From assembly GCA_009937085.1 (NCBI GenBank), contig JAACDD010000150.1:1-7356 (forward strand): a stretch of 7,356 nucleotides of DNA. Reading direction: 5' to 3'. How positions within the stretch are numbered: position 1 is the first letter of the stretch; every line of letters begins with the position of its first letter. Made by a program: the position numbers and the translations under genes. Shown one piece after another: positions 1 to 6,295 of this stretch. The notes under the pieces were generated by a model. It searched no databases and had not been told where the DNA came from. It saw only the letters and a list, made by a program, of their open reading frames with translations. Origin of the DNA: Bacteroidota bacterium (lineage in GTDB: Bacteria; Bacteroidota; Bacteroidia; Flavobacteriales; Flavobacteriaceae).

Positions 1-1682
1 TACACATTACTCAAATACGTTTTAAATCGTTCAAAAATCAAGGATGCATTCGCGTTGGGAGAAGCTTGTGGGCTAGCATTCCAATCGTACCAATGCACAG
101 CGATTACATCAATTCGGATATCATTTTGAACCGCGAGGTCGTTAAAAGTATCAACCCAATTTAGCGCAGCGCCTTGCCGACCAGCTGGAGACACCATCCG
201 CAAGCCTGTTTTTAATAGATTTTTATACACTAAAATAGCCACTTCCTCTTGGCACATATCTTGAAATTGACCCGACTGCCCAAAGCAATCATCAGGCTCA
301 TTAAAACCCAAAACATGAGTTGCTTTATACTTTGTTCTATATATATCAATATCACTGTCTTCGTCGGCACCGCCTTTGCCCCACGCCATAGGCGTAAATT
401 CTCGTTGAAGGTCCGATACTTCTCTGTTGTTCCATTTGTAAAACCACGTATTACCCATACCTGCTATATCGCCGCCTGTGCCTTTTTTTGACACCCAATT
501 CCACGGAATAACGCGAATAAAAGACACATTGTTATCCATTTCAGCAGGCAGCGAGTGAAGTGCCAAATCACTTTCAGAAGCAATATAAACCTTGCTCGCG
601 CCAGTACCGTCTTCATTTGTCGCTAAGGTCAGCATGTGTCCGCGCTTTAATACAAAAGAACGTATCGCATTATTTAGCTGATTGGGAATTGTTGTTCCCG
701 CGAAGACTTGATCAATGACAATATTTGCTGAAGTGCCTGTGAGAGATCCCGCGTCATAAATCGTTAGTGGTGAAGATTGGCTATTCTGGGGGCGAATGAC
801 AGTTCCATTTTGATAATAGTTATCCAATCGAATTGTCGTAGGGTGGGTAGCCACCACTCCATCGACAATGAATTGAGACATATAATTATCGTAGACACTA
901 GTTGGCTTGACTTGATTGAGTTGTAGCCAAGTTGAGGATGCCATAAAATCAATATCAGCGCCATTTGGAAGCGGATCTGCGCTGCTTAAGTTTACATAAG
1001 AGTCGTCATTTAGAATAATCTTATCGCCGCTAAAACTTTGTGCTTTTAGTGTTCCGTTGGTTATCTCTAAGACATTTGAATCTCCCAAAATAATAGGCTC
1101 TAATACTTCAGATAATATAATTTCATCATTTACCTGTAATGAATTAAATGTAATATCAGGGCTACTGAATTGAATTTTCACTGTTCTGTCAAATGACACT
1201 CCTGTGACTGTAAAAACGTTACTCCCAAGAGTAAGAGCCTGAGGATTACCATTATTCCAATTACCGTTAGCCACTGTTTTGACTATGCGAAAGGTTTCTT
1301 CTGTTGAGGGCAAAGATGTAATGTTGATTTCTATCGTTTGTGAAAGTTGGCTTTTTGCACCATCATTTGGTGTAGTAACAGTAAAAACATAGGGCCAAAC
1401 TTGACTTTGTCCAATTTCAAAAATGCCTGGCGTCTGAGATCCAATAGTAACGCCTTGTGAGATTTTTGTAGTCACCTCACATGAAAGTAAAAGATTTTTA
1501 TTGATAACCTGAGATGGCTCAAGGCTTCCTGTAGGCGGAGGCTGAGAGGTTACCACATCAACCCAATTTTCTTCATTAAAAAAATCAGTGTCTGCGCCAT
1601 TACCAGTCCATATATAATCTTGAGCAGCTAGTGAACAGCAAAACACAAAAGAAACGAAAAGACATAGCTGTAGCTTTAACAT
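1..1682 (-). CDS. Secreted GH128/Asl1-like glycoside hydrolase, N-terminal 560 residues (3' end outside window)
   Basis: The frame stays open from the start codon to the left edge, so the C-terminus is missing. Residues 1-21 form a signal peptide ending in AAQ. A W-T-G-N-G...N-W motif follows (25-40), then at about 84-186 a beta-rich domain that also occurs twice in the protein encoded at 3381-4328. Residues 190-380 are a further beta-rich region. The catalytic part begins near 387 with a FIRVIPWNW segment and continues with WFYKWN (413-418), GFNEPD (459-464), TGLRMVSPA (492-500) and VAVHWY-like AVHWY (528-532). This order matches the Glyco_hydro_cc (Asl1/GH128) fold, where characterised members are endo-beta-1,3-glucanases. 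E462 is the likely acid/base; the nucleophile should lie beyond the window. C466 and C477 may form a disulfide beside the active site. An in-frame ATG at 1715 would add 11 residues and almost touch the sulfatase stop; 1682 was chosen because it gives a normal signal peptide. A T9SS sorting domain at the missing C-terminus is likely but unseen. Family fairly sure, substrate not. Confidence 0.85.
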   Translation of the reverse strand, partial: MLKLQLCLFVSFVFCCSLAAQDYIWTGNGADTDFFNEENWVDVVTSQPPPTGSLEPSQVINKNLLLSCEVTTKISQGVTIGSQTPGIFEIGQSQVWPYVFTVTTPNDGAKSQLSQTIEINITSLPSTEETFRIVKTVANGNWNNGNPQALTLGSNVFTVTGVSFDRTVKIQFSSPDITFNSLQVNDEIILSEVLEPIILGDSNVLEITNGTLKAQSFSGDKIILNDDSYVNLSSADPLPNGADIDFMASSTWLQLNQVKPTSVYDNYMSQFIVDGVVATHPTTIRLDNYYQNGTVIRPQNSQSSPLTIYDAGSLTGTSANIVIDQVFAGTTIPNQLNNAIRSFVLKRGHMLTLATNEDGTGASKVYIASESDLALHSLPAEMDNNVSFIRVIPWNWVSKKGTGGDIAGMGNTWFYKWNNREVSDLQREFTPMAWGKGGADEDSDIDIYRTKYKATHVLGFNEPDDCFGQSGQFQDMCQEEVAILVYKNLLKTGLRMVSPAGRQGAALNWVDTFNDLAVQNDIRIDVIAVHWYDWNASPQASPNANASLIFERFKTYLSNV

Positions 1683-1717
1683 TTTAAAAGCAATATCTTT
1701 TTTTCCACTTGACATAT

Positions 1718-3298
1718 TCAATTCACTTTATGGGACTCTAAGCCTCCAAAATTTGTATCCGAAATTTCTCGTAACTCACTCAAAGTTAAGTTGTTCCCAT
1801 ATTCGTTTTTTAGTTGATAGAGTTCAATTTTTAATTCATCAATTACATCTGCATATTCTAAATCATATATAAGGTTGTTCATTTCGTTTGGGTCATTTTG
1901 TAAGTCGTAGAGTTCCCAGACATCAATATCGTAGTAAAAATGAATGAGTTTGTAGCGCTGATTTCGAATACCGTAATGTGGTTGTACACGATGATAAAAG
2001 GGATACTCGTAGTAATGATAGTACATGGATTGCCGCCAATTTTTAGGGGTTTCGCCTTTGAGATTTGCAAAGAAACTCTTCCCCTGTACCGCTCTAGGAA
2101 TAGCAACACCTGCCATATCTAAAAGTGTTGGCGCAAAATCAATATTGGAAACAATGTCTGTAACAACTGTCCCAGCTTTTATTTTTCTGGGATAACGAAT
2201 TACAAAAGGCATTTTTAAAGATTCCTCATACATAAATCGCTTGTCAAAGAATCCGTGTTCTCCAAGAAAAAATCCTTGATCAGAGGCATATATGACAATG
2301 GTATTTTCTGCTAATCCATTGTCGTCTAAGTATGTCAATACCCGTCCTACATTATCATCAACTGATTTAACAGTAGCTAAATAATCTTTAATATAGCGTT
2401 GGTATTTCCATTGACGCACTTGCTGCGGAGTCAAACTATCAGATGGTGAGACAATCTGATTGGTGCGAAAACCGTATTGTTTCCATCTGTTTTTTTGACG
2501 CGGTGTTAAGGAGTCTGGAGGCGTCATTTTCATATCCTCGCGTGTAAAATAATCCATTGTCATTTCCGTATTCCCAGCCGTTCGCTCTCTAGCTTCGTAA
2601 GCATCATTGAAGTTGTCGGGATATGGCATCTCTATGTCTTCCCAAAGTTTTTCATATTTGGTGTCCGGTGCCCACTGACGATGGGGTGCTTTATATTGCA
2701 ACATTAGACAAAAGGGCGCGTTTGAGTCACTTCCCGCCAACCAATCCAAAGCAAAATCAGTAGTTAGGTTTGTAGCATAGCCTTTCTCCTCTACCTTATC
2801 ACCATTGTCATTATAAACCGGATTCCAATAAAAGCCTTGTTGCCCACGAGAAACATGATATTTGTAGTAATCAAATCCAACAGGTTCAGAAGCTAAGTGC
2901 CATTTGCCAACTAAGGCTGTTTGGTAGCCTGATTCTTTAAGTGCTTGTGGATAGGTCCACTGCTGATTGTCAAAAACTCCGCCTTTATAGTTTTTATAGT
3001 ATCCATTGATATGACTGTATTTTCCCGTGAGTATACTAGCTCTACTTGGCCCGCAAATGGCATTGGTGCATAATGCGTTTTGTACCAAAGCGCCTTCGTT
3101 AGCAATGCGATCAATATTGGGCGTTGGTGCAATCTCCTTAAAAATTCCTCCGTAGGCAGAAATGGCATTGGTGGCGTGGTCGTCAGAAAAAATAAATAAA
3201 ATATTTGGCTGATTGGACTGGGAAACTTGTTGCCCAAAGCTACTCCAAGCAAAAGAAATGAAAGAAATAAAAAGCAGTTGCTTAAAAAAAATAGCCAT
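1718..3298 (-). CDS. Sulfatase B: secreted type I (formylglycine) sulfatase, family S1
   Basis: Hydrolyses sulfate esters, probably on a polysaccharide or its oligosaccharides. The 526-residue length is normal for the family. Residues 1-22 are a signal peptide ending in SFG, so the enzyme is exported to the periplasm or beyond. Visible active-site parts are the metal-binding D39-D40, the C82-G-P-S-R86 motif whose cysteine is converted to formylglycine, GKWH at 131-134, H206, D340-Q341 and K353. The C-terminal part (about 423-475, with RYKLIHFY and WELYDLQNDPNE) resembles the DUF4976 region of many polysaccharide sulfatases. Residues 258-300 contain two similar stretches built on DSLTP followed by RW or QWKY. 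The gene begins 19 bases past the U-tract of an intrinsic terminator and ends 35 bases before the hydrolase start, so those two genes are probably co-transcribed. The S1 subfamily and the sulfate position attacked cannot be assigned from sequence reading. Formylglycine maturation requires a maturase encoded elsewhere. Confidence 0.95.
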   Translation of the reverse strand: MAIFFKQLLFISFISFAWSSFGQQVSQSNQPNILFIFSDDHATNAISAYGGIFKEIAPTPNIDRIANEGALVQNALCTNAICGPSRASILTGKYSHINGYYKNYKGGVFDNQQWTYPQALKESGYQTALVGKWHLASEPVGFDYYKYHVSRGQQGFYWNPVYNDNGDKVEEKGYATNLTTDFALDWLAGSDSNAPFCLMLQYKAPHRQWAPDTKYEKLWEDIEMPYPDNFNDAYEARERTAGNTEMTMDYFTREDMKMTPPDSLTPRQKNRWKQYGFRTNQIVSPSDSLTPQQVRQWKYQRYIKDYLATVKSVDDNVGRVLTYLDDNGLAENTIVIYASDQGFFLGEHGFFDKRFMYEESLKMPFVIRYPRKIKAGTVVTDIVSNIDFAPTLLDMAGVAIPRAVQGKSFFANLKGETPKNWRQSMYYHYYEYPFYHRVQPHYGIRNQRYKLIHFYYDIDVWELYDLQNDPNEMNNLIYDLEYADVIDELKIELYQLKNEYGNNLTLSELREISDTNFGGLESHKVN

Positions 3299-3316
3299 AT
3301 GGATACATGCTTAATT

Positions 3317-3363
3317 AAAAAAAGCCGATAAAATCAATACCTATTTTGATTTCATCAGCTTTT
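3317..3363 (-). terminator. Intrinsic (Rho-independent) terminator or attenuator
   Basis: Arms at 3346-3363 and 3320-3337 flank an 8-base loop (3338-3345). In the minus-strand RNA all 18 positions pair, 16 as Watson-Crick and two as G-U wobbles (3353 with 3330, 3357 with 3326). Transcribed from the plus strand, those two positions become A-C mismatches, so the structure favours leftward transcription. The arm ends in GC followed by seven U (3323-3317). It starts 17 bases after the stop of the two-domain T9SS protein gene and ends 18 bases before the sulfatase B start. Confidence 0.85.
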
Positions 3364-3380
3364 AAATTGTAATAGAGTAT

Positions 3381-4328
3381 TTATTTTTTGATAAATTTCC
3401 CCATGCGTTTTTGTCCATTATTAACCTCTATGATGTGCAACCCAGTAGACAGGGATGATACATCAATAGTATTGGTATTATTAACTTCTTTGATTAAAGC
3501 CCCTACAATAGAGTACACCTTTATTGAAGCTACATTATCAATACCACTAACAGATAACATGTCTGTAACAGGATTTGGATAGAGTGTCATGGAAGAATTA
3601 TCCATTTTATCTAAACTTAATACAGAAGAACCATTAACAGTTATATTATCAAACTTTACATCACCATTAGTCACCATAACAAGAGAACTGCGGTTCCAAG
3701 CAACAGTACCAAATGAAACCGTATTTTCACCCAAACCTAAAGCATTTGCACAACAATATGCAAGTGAATTGTCCGCTTTTGTCCATTTTCTTCTCACTTG
3801 AGCTCCATCAGCCGGTAAGCTTGTTATGTTAATAACTACTGTTTGCGATTGACCGTTTAAAGGAGGTAAAGTGTATTCATAGGGCCAAGTAGTGTTGCTT
3901 ACATCAGTAAATAATGAAGAATTATCTACATCTTGGGCATCCGTAGTACCGTCGTTAACCGAAATTACATCGAACTCAATATCACCGCTATCTACTTGGA
4001 TTTTGACATAACGGCTAAAAGATGTACCAGTAACGGATATTGTATTTTGACCCATTGATAAAGGTTGAGAATTTCCAGTATTTTGTGAACCAGTGGCAAC
4101 TGATTTTAAAACACGATAATTCGCTCCGCCAGTAGGAAGTGTCGTTACATTAATAACTGTTGTTTGAGCTTCACTACTACTAGAATCAGAATTTTTTACA
4201 ACAGTAAAAACATGTGTCCATGTTGAATTGGTAGTCGTATCAAACAAAGGAGAAGTAGCAACAGTACTTTGCGCTGTTAAGGCAGAAGATATTGCTAATA
4301 AAAATAAAGTTGTGTATAGTTTAATCAT
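3381..4328 (-). CDS. Secreted two-domain putative glycan-binding protein with T9SS sorting domain
   Basis: A 315-residue exported protein with no catalytic motif I recognise. Residues 1-20 are a signal peptide ending in LTAQ. Two homologous domains follow at about 26-126 and 138-233. Both open with an LF...TW segment, carry a QT-x-VIN-[VI]-T-x-LP strand, a G-[QE]-N-T turn and a D-[IV]-x-F-D-x-I-[ST]-V-N-[DG] end. The same domain occurs in the neighbouring glycoside hydrolase (its residues 84-186). Residues 240-315 form a type A T9SS C-terminal sorting domain with LYPNPVTD, VYSIVGALIKE and a KFIKK end, so the product should cross the outer membrane and be anchored on the surface or released. 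An ATG-type start 20 codons earlier (4388) would overlap the upstream gene by 50 bases and put a charged stretch before the signal peptide, so 4328 is preferred; it leaves a 10-base gap. Binding to the target polysaccharide is inferred from context and from the shared module. Domain 2 alone has adjacent cysteines (C192-C193). Confidence 0.85.
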   Translation of the reverse strand: MIKLYTTLFLLAISSALTAQSTVATSPLFDTTTNSTWTHVFTVVKNSDSSSSEAQTTVINVTTLPTGGANYRVLKSVATGSQNTGNSQPLSMGQNTISVTGTSFSRYVKIQVDSGDIEFDVISVNDGTTDAQDVDNSSLFTDVSNTTWPYEYTLPPLNGQSQTVVINITSLPADGAQVRRKWTKADNSLAYCCANALGLGENTVSFGTVAWNRSSLVMVTNGDVKFDNITVNGSSVLSLDKMDNSSMTLYPNPVTDMLSVSGIDNVASIKVYSIVGALIKEVNNTNTIDVSSLSTGLHIIEVNNGQKRMGKFIKK

Positions 4329-4338
4329 AATAAGTGTT

Positions 4339-4665
4339 TTAATTGTTTCGTTTGTAAGCACCCCATTCAAGCATCTTATCCTCACCAAGAGCTGCTTTTA
4401 ATTTACCGTATAGCCTGTCGTATACTTTCTTAAGCTCTAGTCGTTTTGTTTCAGGATCATCAGCATATGTATTTCTAATGGTATTGACATCCTGAAAACG
4501 CTTTAACTGAATATTATAAACCTTTGCGCTTTCATCTTCGTTTAGTGATAGCACTTCGGTCATTTTATCCGAAATTTTAGTCGCCCTTTCTGCAGCACTG
4601 CCTTGAGCCAGTGCAGTCGTTGTAACAAATAATAAAATGAGAAGAAATAAAAAGTTCTTAGACAT
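4339..4665 (-). CDS. Small secreted helical protein of unknown function (possibly Spy/LTXXQ-like)
   Basis: A 108-residue protein with a clear signal peptide (1-20, ending in ALA before QG). The mature 88 residues are highly charged and appear almost wholly alpha-helical, with segments at about 23-38, 44-66 and 72-97. The segment LSLNEDESAKVYNIQLKR (39-56) resembles the LTxxQ-type helix starts of small periplasmic Spy/CpxP-like proteins, but the match is loose and was judged by eye. It has no lipobox, cysteine or sorting domain, so a periplasmic location is likely. The gene sits 10 bases upstream of the two-domain binding protein gene and is almost certainly co-transcribed with it. A periplasmic chaperone or stress-type role for exported neighbours is possible, but I do not recognise a specific family. 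The gene is real: it has a good start, a signal peptide and tight operon spacing. Confidence 0.8.
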   Translation of the reverse strand: MSKNFLFLLILLFVTTTALAQGSAAERATKISDKMTEVLSLNEDESAKVYNIQLKRFQDVNTIRNTYADDPETKRLELKKVYDRLYGKLKAALGEDKMLEWGAYKRNN

Positions 4666-4670
4666 TGTGT

Positions 4671-4690
4671 GTAATTTGCAGTGAAATTAC
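4671..4690. promoter_or_regulatory. Perfect 7-bp inverted repeat next to the start codon of the small helical protein gene
   Basis: Arms gtaattt (4671-4677) and aaattac (4684-4690) are exact reverse complements around a 6-base centre. The dyad ends 5 bases before the ATG at 4665, so it covers the translation initiation region. It could be an operator or an mRNA hairpin limiting ribosome access; function is inferred from position only. Confidence 0.4.
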
Positions 4691-4730
4691 GCCCAAGGCT
4701 ATTGAAGCTTGTTTAAAATTTGCCCACTTA

Positions 4731-4745
4731 GTTAAAAAATTTAAC
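4731..4745. repeat. AT-rich 6-bp inverted repeat
   Basis: Arms gttaaa (4731-4736) and tttaac (4740-4745) flank three A. The stem has only one G-C pair, so it is too weak for a standard terminator. It lies midway in the gap before the small helical protein gene. Confidence 0.4.
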
Positions 4746-4761
4746 CAAAATAGCTGTTTAG

Positions 4762-4782
4762 ATAATTATTAGCCTTAATTAT
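4762..4782. repeat. AT-only 7-bp inverted repeat
   Basis: Arms ataatta (4762-4768) and taattat (4776-4782) flank a 7-base centre. It lies 25 bases past the stop of sulfatase A. With no G-C pair in the stem it is not a convincing terminator and may be chance in AT-rich DNA. Confidence 0.3.
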
Positions 4783-4806
4783 TGACAAATCATTAGAATA
4801 CTCCTT

Positions 4807-6237
4807 TTAGTGGAAAGAGTTTATCTTTTCAAGTGATTTCGATTTCCAATGAATACCAGGCTGCCATTTCGGAGCTTTAACTTTGGTCAAATATGCTTCT
4901 AAAGTTGCTTCAAGTGTTTTTGTTTTTTCAATTAACACTTGCGATAAATCATTCTTTTCCCCATAATCACTATTAAGTTCAAATAGCATTAGCTGATTGT
5001 TGTCGTAAAATTTTAGTAGTTTAAAATTATCTACAATAATGGCAGAATGGGCTCTTTTTAAGGCAATCCCATTTTCATAAGGTACATGAAAAACAATTGC
5101 GTCATTGTTGCGCTTTACTTTTCCTTTTCCGTTTTTAAAAGCTACTTTTTTAAAACTCCCTCCATCCAAATGATCGTATTGAGGTAGTTTATTTCCAGCA
5201 ATATCTAATATACTCGGCAAAAGGTCTGAAAATGAAATTGGCACTCTAGATTCAATACCTGCTTTTATTTTCGGGCCAGCAATAATAAAGGGAACACGAA
5301 TTCCACCTTCCATGGCATCCCATTTACCTCTACTCAACGGCGTATTAGAACCATTTATATATCTCATTCTTGGAGGCATCATAGGTACTGCACCATTGTC
5401 AGAAGTGTAAATGATATAGGTGTCATTTTCAAGACCCAAGGCTTTAATCTTATCTAAAAGTAATCCCACTCCGGTATCTAAATCCTCTGTCATTGCGGCA
5501 AAGCCTGCATGATTTTGATATTTACCTTTTGGTAATCCTTGGTATTTATCTAACGTTGCCTCTCGCATCATAATATCGGAATGAACAGCGTAATGAGAAA
5601 TTTGTAAAAAAAACGGTGAGTTATCGTCTGCTTGCCTTTCAATAAAATCAATCGCACTGTTGGTGGTGCTAAATATCTTTTTAGGATCTTCACTAATATT
5701 ATTACGCCATTGTTTCTTGTGGTTTTTATAATCAAATCCACCGTCTTTATTTCCTGTTATACCATCGCTTTCGTCGTAACCTAAAACACTTGGGTCAACA
5801 TCAATGCCCCATTTTCCAAAGTGCGCAGTTTTATAGTTTGGATTAATTTTTTTCAATAATTTGGGTATCGTGAAAGGGGTGTTATGATTAATGTGATTGG
5901 TGTTCATTCCCACCCGAATCATCCTTAGACGTGCTGGTGTTTGTCCTAATTGAATGGCATAGCGTGATGGAGAACATACTGGCGCACTGGCATAGGCAGA
6001 AGAAAAACGCATCCCATTGTTCGCAAGTTTTTTAAGATTTGGTGTTAGATGATAATCACTTTTGGAAAGGGGTTCTTTATCTGACATTTGTACTGAAGTA
6101 CCATTCCATCCTTGGTCATCAACCAAAATCACAATAAAATTTGGCGAATTCGTAGTATTTGGCTCAGAAACTACGTCATGGGTATCAAGTTGTAAGCCAA
6201 CACACAAGAACAAAAAAGCTTTAAATACAATACTCAT
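4807..6237 (-). CDS. Sulfatase A: secreted type I (formylglycine) sulfatase, family S1
   Basis: A 476-residue sulfate-ester hydrolase. Conserved parts are D40-D41 (VILVDDQGW), the formylglycine motif C88-S-P-S-R92, K142 in HFGKWG, H219, the D280-N281 metal ligands and K305 in SRGKWDAMEGGIRVP. The common GKWH histidine is replaced by glycine (G144), a difference from sulfatase B. The C-terminal part has the usual LFELNSDYGEKNDLS segment. The N-terminus is hydrophobic (about 3-16) but its cleavage site is unclear; C12 is not in a good lipobox. The start at 6237 is preceded by an AT-rich leader and an in-frame stop at 6247-6249, which leaves no earlier ATG. It starts 58 bases after the SusD-like gene, consistent with one operon. 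Low similarity to sulfatase B outside the catalytic motifs, and a different insert pattern, suggest another S1 subfamily and another sulfate position. The exact substrate cannot be assigned. Confidence 0.94.
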   Translation of the reverse strand: MSIVFKAFLFLCVGLQLDTHDVVSEPNTTNSPNFIVILVDDQGWNGTSVQMSDKEPLSKSDYHLTPNLKKLANNGMRFSSAYASAPVCSPSRYAIQLGQTPARLRMIRVGMNTNHINHNTPFTIPKLLKKINPNYKTAHFGKWGIDVDPSVLGYDESDGITGNKDGGFDYKNHKKQWRNNISEDPKKIFSTTNSAIDFIERQADDNSPFFLQISHYAVHSDIMMREATLDKYQGLPKGKYQNHAGFAAMTEDLDTGVGLLLDKIKALGLENDTYIIYTSDNGAVPMMPPRMRYINGSNTPLSRGKWDAMEGGIRVPFIIAGPKIKAGIESRVPISFSDLLPSILDIAGNKLPQYDHLDGGSFKKVAFKNGKGKVKRNNDAIVFHVPYENGIALKRAHSAIIVDNFKLLKFYDNNQLMLFELNSDYGEKNDLSQVLIEKTKTLEATLEAYLTKVKAPKWQPGIHWKSKSLEKINSFH

Positions 6238-6295
6238 AAGAATTTTTTAATGCTGTTTTTGCTAGAGGCTACTTTGAAAATAACTTCTCTACTTT

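Larger units (their letters stand above)
4666..4806. other. 141-bp intergenic region with three inverted repeats
   Basis: This is the longest gene-free stretch of the window and separates sulfatase A from the small helical protein gene. It is AT-rich and contains dyads at 4671-4690, 4731-4745 and 4762-4782. I found no convincing Bacteroidetes promoter (TTTG with TAnnTTTG) on the minus strand, although one could be present in a weaker form. No GC-rich terminator stem with a U-tract is visible, so co-transcription with sulfatase A stays possible. Confidence 0.6.

Noticed and set aside
249..491. Open reading frame on the plus strand
   Set aside because: It lies antisense to the catalytic part of the GH128-like gene, whose frame carries clear family motifs.
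1683..1715. Earlier in-frame ATG for the GH128-like gene
   Set aside because: It adds 11 polar and charged residues before a signal peptide of ordinary length. It cannot be excluded, since it would place the start next to the sulfatase B stop, but 1682 fits better.
1879..2122. Overlapping open frames on both strands
   Set aside because: Both lie within the conserved C-terminal region of sulfatase B and show no domain or signal of their own.
2911..3252. 113-codon minus-strand open frame
   Set aside because: It is an alternative frame inside sulfatase B, where the sulfatase frame contains the conserved active site.
3388..3801. Two plus-strand open frames
   Set aside because: They are antisense to the T9SS sorting domain and domain 2 of the binding protein and have no recognisable features.
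4329..4388. Longer start for the two-domain T9SS protein gene, adding 20 residues
   Set aside because: It would overlap the upstream gene by 50 bases and place an unrelated stretch before a complete signal peptide that starts at 4328.
4740..4800. Possible Bacteroidetes promoter before the small helical protein gene
   Set aside because: TTTG-like and TATTTTG-like words exist on the minus strand, but the second lacks one base of the TAnnTTTG pattern and the spacing is about 33 bases, which is too long.
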